This document shows positions 52,624 through 62,225 of a stretch of DNA of 64,000 nucleotides, in pieces (the first letter of the stretch is position 1; each line of letters begins with the position of its first letter). The stretch comes from M269 sp964640795 (GTDB lineage Bacteria > Pseudomonadota > Gammaproteobacteria > Enterobacterales > Alteromonadaceae): the NCBI GenBank assembly GCA_964640795.1, contig CAZXIN010000007.1, positions 62,001-126,000 of the forward strand. The letters are read 5' to 3'. The position numbers and the translations under genes are program-made. The notes under the pieces were generated by a model. It did no database searches. It was not told where the DNA came from and saw nothing but the letters and a program-made list of their open reading frames with translations.

Positions 52624-54333
52624 CCTAGTAAACCAAACTCGACGAATTAACTTATCTTCAACTTGATAAATCGCCGTCGCTCTTATACGTCTGCCTTCAC
52701 CGAATTGGCAGAACTCTTGATCAATCACAAAGTCACCTTCGACAATACGCGACAATGCCCGGCAATTCGGTTTAATCTCTTCGAATAAACGTCCATAAGT
52801 CGATATCAAGTTCGCTTTGCCTGTAGCGTTAGGCTTAGCCTCAGGTAAATTAAATAATTCAATGTCTTCAGAGTAGGTGGCCGCAAAAGCATCAATGTCT
52901 GACGCATTGTAAGCATCAAGCTGCTGTTGAACCAATGCCGCTGGTGAAAATGGCGCAAGTTCTTGCGGCGTATGCGCCTTTCCATTAAGAACAACCGTCT
53001 CAATAGCTTGATAGGCAGCAACACTGTCCATTGGGTTTTCCTTCAACACAAGAAAGTCTGCACGATTGCCCGGAGCGATTGTGCCAAAGTCCACATCTTT
53101 TGCAAAAACACTGGCAGCATCTCTCGTCACAGCCTGAAGGATTTGGTTCGCTGTAAAACCAGCTTCTTCTAACAAGGCGAGTTCTCGATGAATGGATGGA
53201 CCATGAAGCGTTCCAGGATTCCCCGCGTCTGTTCCAACAGCAATACGCACACCAGCATCAGCCAGTGTCTTCAAGTTTGCTAATATAATGGCAACACGGG
53301 CGTTAATGGCGTCAGCAGTTGCCAATCGTTTAGCTTCAGGCGGGGTCTCTTCCCACGTTGAGATAACAAAAGGGTCGCCCAATGCTCTTTCGATAGGCGT
53401 TAGTTCGACTTCTCTAGAGCGCAACTGACCGATATGTTCATAAACAACGGCTGTCGTCATAACAATTACATCCTTGTTCTTCAGAGCGGCAATAAAATCA
53501 TTATCAACGGGTTTATCATCAACAGTGTGAACTAGGATGTCTGCGCCAGCCTTAACAGCAAGACGTGCAGTCTCTAGCTGAGTTGCATGAATAGCGACAC
53601 GCACACCACCTTTATGTGCCTCATCGATAATCGCTGCTACCGTGTCGTAACTCTGCTCCGCCGGACGCTCTTGCGATGCGATATACCATATTTTGATGAG
53701 ATCAGGCTTTAATGCCAATTGCTCTCTCACTAATTTACGGCTCGACTTAGGCTTCCCTACAGGAATAATGGTTGGGTCATTACCTAAATCTAACCGTTTA
53801 ACTCGCTCGGTAAACCCAGAATCTAGCGTTGCAAGTAATGGTCCTGCAAGGGCAATATGAGGTGATGTCTCATTCGCTTTTTGACGAATAGCAACGTTTG
53901 ATGCTGGGCCACCAACATCAACCACAGCGGTAACACCGGACGCAAGATAACGTCGGAACGTATCAAGCAGCTCAGCATCCGAATGAGCCCGATCATTTTC
54001 ATAAGGGCGGACTGTCCGAAGATCCAACCCATCAGGCCTTGTGTATAAGCTACCTGATTGAGAAAAATGCATATGTGCATCGATAAGGCCTGGCACCAAC
54101 CAACGGCCAGTGGCATCGACAATGGTTGCGCCGGTAGGAATAGATATTTCTGATACCAAACCAGCCGCTTCAATACGCCCGTCACGCACAACAACAACCG
54201 CATTTTTAATAGGTTTATCTAATGATGCATCGACTAGTGTTGCCCCCTTATATGCAGTCACTTTCTGAGCGAAAGCTTGAGGAAAGGTAAACAAAGTAAC
54301 GACAAAAAGCAGCGACATGAAACGTAACGACAT
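52621..54333 (-). CDS. Exported amidohydrolase fused to a SnoaL-like domain
   Basis: 570 residues. Signal peptide (cleavage near QAFA-QK), then an amidohydrolase-superfamily domain (about 25-445) with metal ligands in DAHMHF, the possible carboxylated Lys in DLIKIWYIAS, VAIHATQ, ILVHTVDD and VGTDAGN. It is most like imidazolonepropionase/prolidase-type enzymes. A C-terminal SnoaL/NTF2-like domain (about 460-570, ALVQQQLDAYNASDIDAF) follows. The enzyme should hydrolyse an amide or peptide bond in the periplasm. The role of the added domain is unknown. First in a run of exported hydrolases, divergent from the M20 gene. Confidence 0.85.
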   Translation of the reverse strand: MSLRFMSLLFVVTLFTFPQAFAQKVTAYKGATLVDASLDKPIKNAVVVVRDGRIEAAGLVSEISIPTGATIVDATGRWLVPGLIDAHMHFSQSGSLYTRPDGLDLRTVRPYENDRAHSDAELLDTFRRYLASGVTAVVDVGGPASNVAIRQKANETSPHIALAGPLLATLDSGFTERVKRLDLGNDPTIIPVGKPKSSRKLVREQLALKPDLIKIWYIASQERPAEQSYDTVAAIIDEAHKGGVRVAIHATQLETARLAVKAGADILVHTVDDKPVDNDFIAALKNKDVIVMTTAVVYEHIGQLRSREVELTPIERALGDPFVISTWEETPPEAKRLATADAINARVAIILANLKTLADAGVRIAVGTDAGNPGTLHGPSIHRELALLEEAGFTANQILQAVTRDAASVFAKDVDFGTIAPGNRADFLVLKENPMDSVAAYQAIETVVLNGKAHTPQELAPFSPAALVQQQLDAYNASDIDAFAATYSEDIELFNLPEAKPNATGKANLISTYGRLFEEIKPNCRALSRIVEGDFVIDQEFCQFGEGRRIRATAIYQVEDKLIRRVWFTR

Positions 54334-54563
54334 GAGTTAAAGACCATAGATTGAAGTTTGAATAAAGAAGATTAACGACTATTTAGAGTGGACTCAATAT
54401 TCGTTGCACCATTGTCATGACTTGCACTGTAACGATATCCCTCCCCTATGTTGCATCGGTCAGAAATTGTCTTTATTCTCGTTGCAGACTCTACCCAAGT
54501 CACTTCAAAGTAACGGGTTTGGGTATAAACATTTATCTCGACTTACAGCTTGAGGAGACCGGT

Positions 54564-55865
54564 ATGACTTATAGATTCATTGTAGCCATTATTCTATCAG
54601 GGACTTTCGTTTTTCATGTTTCCTCTCAAGCGCTTCCAAAGGCCTCTCCAGAGCGTATGGAAAGCCGCATCGTCGCTTTGTCACAATTTGGCAAAAATGC
54701 TGACGGTGGTGTTGATCGAGTCGCGTACTCAGATGCCGATATTGCAGGTCGTCAATACATTATGGAAGAGATGCAGAATCAGGGCTTAACCAATCTCCGT
54801 ATTGATGTTGGCGGTAATATTATTGCCAGACGTTCTGGTCATAACAATAACCTAAAACCCATTCTCATAGGCTCTCACACTGACAGCGTACCTGGCGGCG
54901 GAAATTATGACGGTGATGTGGGTGTAATTTCAAACCTTGAAGTTATAGACCTGATGAACGCAGGTAACATTATCACTGAACACCCCATAGACGTTATCGT
55001 CTTCTCAAACGAAGAAGGCGGTCTTGTTGGCAGCTTAGCTTACACCGGCAAAATTCGACCGGCTTCATTGGATGTTATGAGCCACGCGGGTATTACAATA
55101 AGAGAAGGCATCAAACGCATTGGAGGCGATCCCGACAATATCCTTAAAGATGCAATCAAACCGGGTGAATTGAAAGCATTTATCGAGCTACATATCGAGC
55201 AAGGCGCCTTTCTTGACGAAGAAGGAATTAATATCGGCGTTGTTGAAGGTATTGTGGGCATTAATTGGTGGGATGTCATCATCGAAGGCCTTGCAAACCA
55301 TGGTGGTACCACACCCATGAATCGTCGGCAAGACGCCATGTTAGCCGCAGCTAAACTCACCATGGGTATTAACGACATTGCAACAGGCCTTGAAGGGCGC
55401 CAGGTAGCCACAGTTGGCAGAATTGAAGCTTTTCCCGGCGCTCCCAACGTTATTCCTGGCAAAGTCATCATGAGCCTTGAAGTGAGAGATCTTGAACAAG
55501 CTAAAATGGATAAAGTCTTCGAACTCGTAAAAGCACGCGCACGTGAAGTTGAAAAAGAAACAGGCACAAAAATAGCTTTCAAATTCATCGATGTTGCTTC
55601 TCACCCAGCTCCTACTAACAAACGTATGCGAGAGATTATTACACAAGCCGCTAAAGACGCTGGTTATAGCTATAAGCTAATGCCCTCAGGTGCAGGGCAT
55701 GATGCTCAGGATATGGTTTCGGTCGCCCCTACTGGCATGATCTTTGTGCCATCAAAAGACGGTATTAGTCATTCACCTAAGGAATACACCAGCCCTAAGG
55801 ACATGGCTCGTGGCGCTGATGTCTTACTACGAACAATTCTCAAAATAGACGCACTACCAGACTAA
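54564..55865 (+). CDS. Exported M20-family amidase/carbamoylase (hydantoinase-type)
   Basis: 433 residues from the ATG at 54564, chosen because GAGGAGA stands just upstream and a signal peptide follows (cleavage near VSSQA-LP); the frame is open another 49 codons upstream without sense. Metal-ligand motifs of the allantoate amidohydrolase / N-carbamoyl-L-amino-acid hydrolase group: GSHTDSVPGGGNYDGDVG, FSNEEGG, HIEQGAFLDEE, and the late GAGHDAQDM and SHSPKEYT. Most relatives are cytoplasmic; this one appears exported. Likely substrate is an N-carbamoyl or N-acyl amino acid. Confidence 0.88.
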   Translation: MTYRFIVAIILSGTFVFHVSSQALPKASPERMESRIVALSQFGKNADGGVDRVAYSDADIAGRQYIMEEMQNQGLTNLRIDVGGNIIARRSGHNNNLKPILIGSHTDSVPGGGNYDGDVGVISNLEVIDLMNAGNIITEHPIDVIVFSNEEGGLVGSLAYTGKIRPASLDVMSHAGITIREGIKRIGGDPDNILKDAIKPGELKAFIELHIEQGAFLDEEGINIGVVEGIVGINWWDVIIEGLANHGGTTPMNRRQDAMLAAAKLTMGINDIATGLEGRQVATVGRIEAFPGAPNVIPGKVIMSLEVRDLEQAKMDKVFELVKARAREVEKETGTKIAFKFIDVASHPAPTNKRMREIITQAAKDAGYSYKLMPSGAGHDAQDMVSVAPTGMIFVPSKDGISHSPKEYTSPKDMARGADVLLRTILKIDALPD

Positions 55866-56092
55866 CAAATATTAACGCTATGTATACAAAGAACCTCATT
55901 CGTGGCTAAAAGCCAATACCTACAGAGTTATTAAATTGTGGGACCGGCTTTTCGACTCGTTGTTCCCGACCTAGCCCACCCTCTCCATCCATGGAGCCGA
56001 GTCAGGAATAAGGTGATTAAGCATGTATAGTTAAATCATTATTATGGTCGAAATCTGTTAGGCTAAAGAAAAACTTAACGACACCTATACCC

Positions 56093-56941
56093 ATGAAATT
56101 ATTGCCTTTCATTCTATTTACTTTGAGCTTTCTTACTACTTTCAACAGCTATGCTGACGAAGAATGGCGAACGCCTAAGCTCGATGATTTGGTTTACTTT
56201 GAACTCGAAACTGGCACGGTGGTAATAGAGTTAGCCCCTTTTATGGCACCAAAGCATGTTACACGCTTTAAAACTCTCATCGATGAAGGGTTTTACGACG
56301 GTCTAGATTTCTACCGCGTTATTGACGGCTTTGTCGCTCAGGCTGGTGACGTATCCGGCGATAAAAAAAGCAAAAATAAAAATACTATGAAACCTGAATT
56401 TACGCGACTAATGTCAGGCACTTCACACTTTTCCCTCGTCCAATCACCTGACTTTATTGCACCAGAGACAGGATACTTGAAAGGCTTTGCCGCAGGCCGC
56501 GATCGAAAAACAAAAGAAGAGTGGCTACTCCACTGTCCCGGCGCTGTTGCTTTCGCTCGAGGTACAGAAGCGGATTCTGCAACGACAGAGTTTTACATTA
56601 CCATTGGGCAAGCAACTCGACATCTTGATAGGAATATGAGCACCATTGGGCGAGTGATTTACGGTATGCCTGCAATACAAAATGTTAAGAGAGCCAGTGT
56701 TAACAATAGTAGTGGCGTTATAGAGGATGAAGCTAAACGAACTCCAATAATATCGGCTAAGTTAGCTAAAAACATCCCTATGAGTGAGCGCATCACTGTA
56801 GAAGTTCAACAACAAGACTCAACTCAAGTAAAAGAGCGATTAAATAGCGCTAAAACACTCGATAATGACTTTTTCCACTTTAAAGGCAATGGCAACCTAG
56901 ATATCTGTTATTACCAGCTCAGAACGAGAGTGGTTGAATAA
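56093..56941 (+). CDS. Periplasmic cyclophilin-type peptidyl-prolyl isomerase
   Basis: 282 residues with a signal peptide (cleavage near SYA-DE). The cyclophilin fold is recognisable: VYFELETGTVVIELAPFMAPKHVTRFKTLIDEGFYDGLDFYRVIDGFVAQAGD region (residues about 24-77), GAVAFARGTEADSATTEFYI and DRNMSTIGRVIYGM. It helps folding of exported proteins. Compared with PpiA it has an insert (about 78-125) and a C-terminal extension (about 225-282). No ribosome binding site is obvious. It is flanked by hydrolase genes, perhaps as their folding helper. Confidence 0.88.
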   Translation: MKLLPFILFTLSFLTTFNSYADEEWRTPKLDDLVYFELETGTVVIELAPFMAPKHVTRFKTLIDEGFYDGLDFYRVIDGFVAQAGDVSGDKKSKNKNTMKPEFTRLMSGTSHFSLVQSPDFIAPETGYLKGFAAGRDRKTKEEWLLHCPGAVAFARGTEADSATTEFYITIGQATRHLDRNMSTIGRVIYGMPAIQNVKRASVNNSSGVIEDEAKRTPIISAKLAKNIPMSERITVEVQQQDSTQVKERLNSAKTLDNDFFHFKGNGNLDICYYQLRTRVVE

Positions 56942-57041
56942 TTCAAAGGCTATTTGAAACAACATCCTTTTAAGGGCCATTTTAACCACGAATAAAGCGC
57001 CAATTGGCTCTGCTCGCGGCTAAAGTAGCCCTAACAAGAAA

Positions 57042-58442
57042 TTAAAGTGCTGACTCTATGGCTTGCCCGTCTTCCTTATAAAGCACGCCATTCTTCATGA
57101 CTAAATCAACCCGTTGCAATAAGTTCATGTAGCGCAACACATCGCCTTTCACAGCAATAATATCAGCGTACTTTCCTTCAGCTATTGTACCAATCTTATC
57201 GCTCACTCCCATCATCACAGCTGGCCAATATGTGGCAGCACGAATAGTATCCATAGCATCAATTTCCATCTCTTCTACCCATAGAGCCATTTCTTCCCAA
57301 GTGCTTTGGCAATGAAAAGTTGTCGGCACACCACTATCCGTGCCTATCAAAAACACCACACCAGTGTCTTTAAGTTGTGCAATTTTTCTTTTTAATGTTG
57401 GCTTTCTGAGCGGAACCAGCTGCATGTATGACAGCTGCCCAACATCTTCCAAAGACCCTTTAATATCAGCGATAGTGTCGTCTTTTAGTCCACGATGCCA
57501 ACACGTGTTGTCTAGCTTTTCAGGGTTGGCAACAGTGTTTTCGTAATTCCATAAACCTTCGACTGTTGGTGTCCAAAATAAAGGCCCTCCAGCAATACGT
57601 CCAGTTGCCGTGCGTTCTTTTAGCTTTTGAATAACGTCGGCAGGATATTCAGGTGCGGTGGTTAAACCTGTGTGCTCAAAATTATCAACGCCAATGTCTA
57701 ACCCCATACGCACTTCGTCAGGCCGGTGGGAATGTGCGATGACTTTCAAGCCTCGCTTATGCGCTTCATCTACCACTGTTTTAGCGATTTTGAATCCAAG
57801 TTTATCTTGATCAATCAGTTTAATGATATCGACACCAGCATCTGCTAGCGTTTTCACTTTTTTACGCGCTTCACTTTCACTACTGACAGACCAGCGGAAC
57901 TTTTCTGTCCCAGCAGGCACATCATGCTGAATGAATGGTCCCGACACAAAAAGGCGTGGTCCAGGGATGGTGCCATCTTCAATACGATTCTTGACCGACA
58001 TCGAATCTTCTAACGGCGCACCTAAATCTCTCGCACTCGTTACGCCGGCTAACAATAGTTGTACGGCGCTAGCAGGCATAATTTCATCTGATAAACGATT
58101 GAGGTAGGTCTTGTCCCAGTGCGTATAATCCGAATGTCCATTAAGCATAAGGTGAGCATGGTTTTCCCATAACCCAGGCAAAACATCCATACCCTCTGTC
58201 GAGATGACCTCATATCCACTTGGGACAGGCAAGGAGTCGACAGTGCCTACCTTTTCAATCACATTGTCTTTGACTAAGATGACACTGTCGGCAATAGGTT
58301 GATGACCAAACCCATCAATGAGTCGACCACCTACCAATGCTTTTAGCTCAGCAGCTTGAGCAACGGAAGCACCTATCAAACACAATGACAATAGTGCGAC
58401 TTTAGAGACAACTGCACGGCAATCTATTTTTTTAATTTTCAT
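57042..58442 (-). CDS. Exported amidohydrolase
   Basis: 466 residues. Signal peptide (cleavage near AQA-AE) and amidohydrolase domain with metal ligands WENHAHLML (HxH), the possible Lys in DIIKLIDQD, VIAHSHR, NFEHTGL and GTDSGVPT. It belongs with imidazolonepropionase-like enzymes that often act on peptides or amides. AAGGAAAATAGG precedes the ATG. It is a distant relative of the amidohydrolase 2.7 kb away but without the SnoaL-like domain. Confidence 0.87.
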   Translation of the reverse strand: MKIKKIDCRAVVSKVALLSLCLIGASVAQAAELKALVGGRLIDGFGHQPIADSVILVKDNVIEKVGTVDSLPVPSGYEVISTEGMDVLPGLWENHAHLMLNGHSDYTHWDKTYLNRLSDEIMPASAVQLLLAGVTSARDLGAPLEDSMSVKNRIEDGTIPGPRLFVSGPFIQHDVPAGTEKFRWSVSSESEARKKVKTLADAGVDIIKLIDQDKLGFKIAKTVVDEAHKRGLKVIAHSHRPDEVRMGLDIGVDNFEHTGLTTAPEYPADVIQKLKERTATGRIAGGPLFWTPTVEGLWNYENTVANPEKLDNTCWHRGLKDDTIADIKGSLEDVGQLSYMQLVPLRKPTLKRKIAQLKDTGVVFLIGTDSGVPTTFHCQSTWEEMALWVEEMEIDAMDTIRAATYWPAVMMGVSDKIGTIAEGKYADIIAVKGDVLRYMNLLQRVDLVMKNGVLYKEDGQAIESAL

Positions 58443-58545
58443 CCTATTTTCCTTCAGTAGTAACTAGCGTTTGTTATTTAACCTTGTAATACGGGAGGAG
58501 ACCATATATGAGGTTATTTATGTCATGTTAGTCGTCATTCTGTGT

Positions 58546-59280
58546 TCAATTATCAGCAAAATGTTTCGATAGAAATGATTCTATCGCCTGCCAATACTCT
58601 TCGTTGTCAGGTGACAACAACGTTGAAGACCCATGTCTACCTTTACCTTTTGGCTTGTACGCGACATTGTCGTCTGACGCAGGTATCGCATTAAAAATCC
58701 CCTGCCAGCCTCTCACTTCATTACGAGCTGACGTTATCAACACAGGCACTTCAATACTTTTCACTTCTTTCTCAACGGTTATTTCGCGACCGAAGTATTC
58801 CCCAGGTGAAAAAGCTAAAACACCATCAATTTGAACCTCTTTGCGGCCTGCTAAAACCAATGATAAGGAAGCCGAATAAGACGATCCCCAAATGACAATC
58901 TCCTCAGCATTGAGATCTTTCTTGGCGTAATTAATCGCAGCCTTCATATCAGGTAACGCCGACGGAAAGTTCCCTCCCACATTCGTCCTTGCAGCGGTTT
59001 CATTCTTTATACCTCTAAAATCGCTACCTGAGCGTTGATCAACAGCTAAGGCCGTGTAGCCTAATTGAGTCAATCGAGGAGCGATATCTCTGTATTCACC
59101 TCGCGAACTTCCTGCTTGATGAAATAAGACAATGGCTGTTTTAGCATTGTCATTACGATACAGCTCAGCAGTAACGGCAAGGCCATCTTCCGAAGTGAAC
59201 TCCACTTTTGTCTGAGCAAATGACACGCCATTCAGAGAATAGGCTGTCATTAGCAATAGGGTTATCAAAGCTTTCATCAT
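58546..59280 (-). CDS. Exported alpha/beta hydrolase (dienelactone-hydrolase-like)
   Basis: 244 residues. Signal peptide (cleavage near VSFAQ), oxyanion region VLFHQAGSSRGEYRDIAPRL, nucleophile elbow WGSSYSASLSL (Ser within G-S-S-Y-S) and late GRHGSSTL histidine. Short enzymes of this type hydrolyse esters, thioesters or lactones. AAAGGTAA precedes the ATG. It is 103 bases upstream of the amidohydrolase on the same strand. Confidence 0.82.
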   Translation of the reverse strand: MMKALITLLLMTAYSLNGVSFAQTKVEFTSEDGLAVTAELYRNDNAKTAIVLFHQAGSSRGEYRDIAPRLTQLGYTALAVDQRSGSDFRGIKNETAARTNVGGNFPSALPDMKAAINYAKKDLNAEEIVIWGSSYSASLSLVLAGRKEVQIDGVLAFSPGEYFGREITVEKEVKSIEVPVLITSARNEVRGWQGIFNAIPASDDNVAYKPKGKGRHGSSTLLSPDNEEYWQAIESFLSKHFADN

Positions 59281-59447
59281 AGTTGGCTTTACCTTTCATT
59301 GTCACCGGTGCATTTTGATAAACAGAAGCATCACAAATATTCGCACAAAACACCAAATTTATTTCTTCTCGATATAAACTATTTCGGCGCCCCCATCGAC
59401 TTAATAGGCATTCATCAGGATCTGTTAATAAAAATTGGGACTTTCCT

Positions 59448-60887
59448 ATGCCAGCAACCTATTTAATCATTTTGTTTGCGCTTTTATACTCCCACATCAC
59501 CGCCGCCGACCAAGCAATACAAATAGCCAAAACCTACAATATTCAGTCGGGTATATTAAACGAACCTCGAGATTATTACGTTTCCCTCCCTAAGTCTTAT
59601 GAGCAAACCACGCATCGATACCCTGTACTTGTGCTGCTTGATGCCAAACAGAATATGAAGCACGCCGTATCAAGTGCTCAAAATCTTGCGCAATGGCGTG
59701 GTATCCCTGAGATCATCATAGTCGGTATCCCAAGTGTTAACCGAACAAGAGACTTCACGCCAAGTAAGGATGCCAATTTTTCCAAAGAGAGCGGGCAGGG
59801 AAAAAAGTTTATGCAGTTTATTAAACAAGAGTTACTACCTGTGGTTGATAAACAGTTCAGAACTCACCCCTACCGAATATTAGAAGGCCATTCGTTAGGT
59901 GGTTTATTTACTGCAACGGAGCTACTTAGCAATGCCCATTTTTTCAATGCATTCATCATTGCAGCTCCCTCACTTTGGTGGAAAGGTTTTGAAGCAATCG
60001 AGCAAGCCAAAAAGTTACCAGCAGGCATAAGTCAAACCGAAACTGCTGTATACCTTGGGATTGGAGAGAACGATGGCAATGGTCTGAAAAATGAACTGAC
60101 TCAATTTGTAGAGCTGTTACAACACGCCCCTCAACTCAACCTTAGACTCAAGCACAAAGAACTTTTAGGCGAAGGTCATATGTCTGCACCTTTGTTAATT
60201 AACTACTATGGGTTAGTGCACATTTTCTCTGATGTTCAGTATCCAAAAGCAAAATGGGATGATTTCACTAATGAAGCCTTTGTATCTTTTGAAAAAACCA
60301 TAAAGAAAAAATATGGCTCTGGTGTCATTCAAACGGCTAAGCATTATATTGGTCTAGCCCACCATCTAGAGACTAAGAACAACTTTGAAGGTGCGATAAC
60401 TGTTCTCAAATCCAATGCACTCGCATACCCTGACTATTTCCTAAATCATGAATGGCTTGCCAATGCCTATGCCCTCAATGGGGATATTTCACAGGCGATC
60501 GAACACTATCAAATAGCCTATGAGCTGACACGCAATTCAACCCAAGGCGCGGGTAATTCTGAGCAGTATTTACAGCAAATAGAAAGACTAAAAAACCCGC
60601 TTGATATCTCCAAGTCCAAAATGAAAGCGCTATCAGGTTGTTATATTAATGATGATAGGAAACTTGGATTTAGAGAGATGGAAGGCAAATTCATGGGCCG
60701 CAATAAAACCTTAGGTGACTTCGAGCTTTTCCCAAAAGAAAATGACCAGTTCTTCATGCGCAAACAACCTCAGTATCAATACCAATTCGAGCACGGCAGC
60801 AGGAATAAAAAAGTAATACTGGATGCGGGAGACACAACGCTTGAGTTTACCTTTGTTGGCAAGTTTAGCGAGTGCGGTAATCAATAA
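59448..60887 (+). CDS. Exported esterase (Fes/esterase D-like) with C-terminal TPRs
   Basis: 479 residues. Signal peptide (cleavage near ITA-AD), esterase D/enterochelin-esterase-like alpha/beta hydrolase domain (about 30-265; YPVLVLLDAKQNM, nucleophile elbow EGHSLGGLFT, late GEGHMSAP histidine), then TPR-like helices (about 330-385; ALAYPDYFLNHEWLANAYALNGDISQAIEHY) and a C-terminal beta region. Relatives cleave siderophore or other esters. No siderophore genes are in the window, so the substrate is open. Confidence 0.84.
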   Translation: MPATYLIILFALLYSHITAADQAIQIAKTYNIQSGILNEPRDYYVSLPKSYEQTTHRYPVLVLLDAKQNMKHAVSSAQNLAQWRGIPEIIIVGIPSVNRTRDFTPSKDANFSKESGQGKKFMQFIKQELLPVVDKQFRTHPYRILEGHSLGGLFTATELLSNAHFFNAFIIAAPSLWWKGFEAIEQAKKLPAGISQTETAVYLGIGENDGNGLKNELTQFVELLQHAPQLNLRLKHKELLGEGHMSAPLLINYYGLVHIFSDVQYPKAKWDDFTNEAFVSFEKTIKKKYGSGVIQTAKHYIGLAHHLETKNNFEGAITVLKSNALAYPDYFLNHEWLANAYALNGDISQAIEHYQIAYELTRNSTQGAGNSEQYLQQIERLKNPLDISKSKMKALSGCYINDDRKLGFREMEGKFMGRNKTLGDFELFPKENDQFFMRKQPQYQYQFEHGSRNKKVILDAGDTTLEFTFVGKFSECGNQ

Positions 60888-60935
60888 AGAGAGCCACACC
60901 AAACACCTTAATAAACCCCCATTGCTCTTTTCACA

Positions 60936-61274
60936 TCATAGTCTGGCTGACCAATCGCCATTGCTTTCCAACGAGCATGCTTCTTCCGTATCAAAGCAAA
61001 CATGTCGTTTGGCATCTTTCAATAAAACGCCAACTTTAAGTAATTGTTGCTGAATTAGCTTACGAATAACAACATCCAGTTGACTGTTTTTAGCTTCATC
61101 CAATGCGTTATTCGTGTCAAAAATGCATGTAACGACTAAGCTTGCTGGAAAGTTAGCGTAATCGGCAGTATGCGTTAACCACTCAAATCCAATGTGCTTA
61201 GCTTTAACCTGATCACAGACGATAGTCAGCGCTTTAACCACGTTATTATCGAGCTTTTTAACTGTTTTTTTCAT
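60936..61274 (-). CDS. Conserved hypothetical protein
   Basis: 112 residues, no signal or membrane segment. It begins MKKTVKKLDNNVVKALTIVC and has a mixed alpha/beta pattern with the motif GFEWLTHTADYANFPASLVV. Similar small proteins occur widely in marine gammaproteobacteria, sometimes mislabelled as Fis-family regulators; no Fis helix-turn-helix is visible. Function unknown. It lies 24 bases after the stop of the next gene upstream on its strand. Confidence 0.65.
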   Translation of the reverse strand: MKKTVKKLDNNVVKALTIVCDQVKAKHIGFEWLTHTADYANFPASLVVTCIFDTNNALDEAKNSQLDVVIRKLIQQQLLKVGVLLKDAKRHVCFDTEEACSLESNGDWSARL

Positions 61275-61298
61275 GGTATGAATTCAAATCCGTCAATA

Positions 61299-62225
61299 TC
61301 AACGCAAAAACTCAAGGGTGTCCTTCGCGGTTATTTCAGGTATTTCCTCCATAGGAATATGCCCAGCTTCATATTCTATGAGTTTCGTATCAGCAATAGC
61401 CTGTTCAAACTTATAAGCATCGCTTAATGGGATCCACTCGTCGTATTTACCCCATTGAATGAGCGTCGGTGCAGTAATGTCTTTCAGTAAATTGGTTCTA
61501 TCAATCTCACCTTGTACGACTCTGTCGACAAAAGCCTGACGGTTTCCAGTGCGCTTCGCGAATTGATGGTAACGTTTGACCAGCTCATCCGTAATCAAAG
61601 AGTCATCGTAATACACTTCTTCAATATTTTTGCGGATTAGACTAATAGGCGTTACCCATTTAAACAGCTGTCCACCTATAGGGTTGCGCGCTAACTTAAA
61701 AATGGTAGGTACATTTTCTCTACGTAAGAAACCGCTGGCATCAATAAGGACTAATTTAGTCACCTTGTTAGGGTATGTGGCAGCATAATTCCAAGCTATG
61801 TCACCCCCTAACGAATTGCCTGCCAGATGGAATTTTTCGAGTCCTAATTGTTCGGTAAACGCGTCCAAGAAGCGGACATAAGCTTCTTTACTGTAATCTC
61901 TTTCGGGGCTTGGGCCTGTTAAGCCAAAAGCAGGTAAGTCAAACCGAACAACGTTAAAATGCGGCTTTAACTGTTCAACCCAATCATCCCATGTGTGCAA
62001 AGATGCTGCCGTACCATGGATTAGAACTAAGCTGGGTGCGGATTCGTTACCTTCGACGCGGTAATGGACTGACATCCCTTGTACATCAACAAAGCGTGAT
62101 TCCTCATTCGCATACTCCTTTTTCAACGTCTCCGCAGGAATATCAGCTTGATATAGCCACAAGAGCAGTAAGACAACTAACAGAACAAGACTGACGCTAC
62201 CGAGAAAAAAGCTTTTCAAGATCAC
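61299..62225 (-). CDS. Membrane-anchored alpha/beta hydrolase
   Basis: 308 residues. One N-terminal membrane helix (about 5-27), then an alpha/beta hydrolase: HGTAASLHTWDDWVEQL, FDLPAFGLTGPSP, nucleophile elbow AGNSLGGDIAWN (Ser in GNSLGG), acid in WGKYDEWIP and His in EAGHIPMEE. The active domain should face the periplasm. The start is GTG at 62225, overlapping the TAG stop of the lytic transglycosylase gene (TAGTG), so translation is coupled and there is no ribosome binding site of its own. Confidence 0.85.
   Translation of the reverse strand: MILKSFFLGSVSLVLLVVLLLLWLYQADIPAETLKKEYANEESRFVDVQGMSVHYRVEGNESAPSLVLIHGTAASLHTWDDWVEQLKPHFNVVRFDLPAFGLTGPSPERDYSKEAYVRFLDAFTEQLGLEKFHLAGNSLGGDIAWNYAATYPNKVTKLVLIDASGFLRRENVPTIFKLARNPIGGQLFKWVTPISLIRKNIEEVYYDDSLITDELVKRYHQFAKRTGNRQAFVDRVVQGEIDRTNLLKDITAPTLIQWGKYDEWIPLSDAYKFEQAIADTKLIEYEAGHIPMEEIPEITAKDTLEFLR

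Noticed and set aside
55040..55646. Long reverse frames inside the M20 enzyme gene
   Set aside because: Complement of a well-supported coding sequence; low-complexity Ser/Ile-rich translation typical of a shadow.
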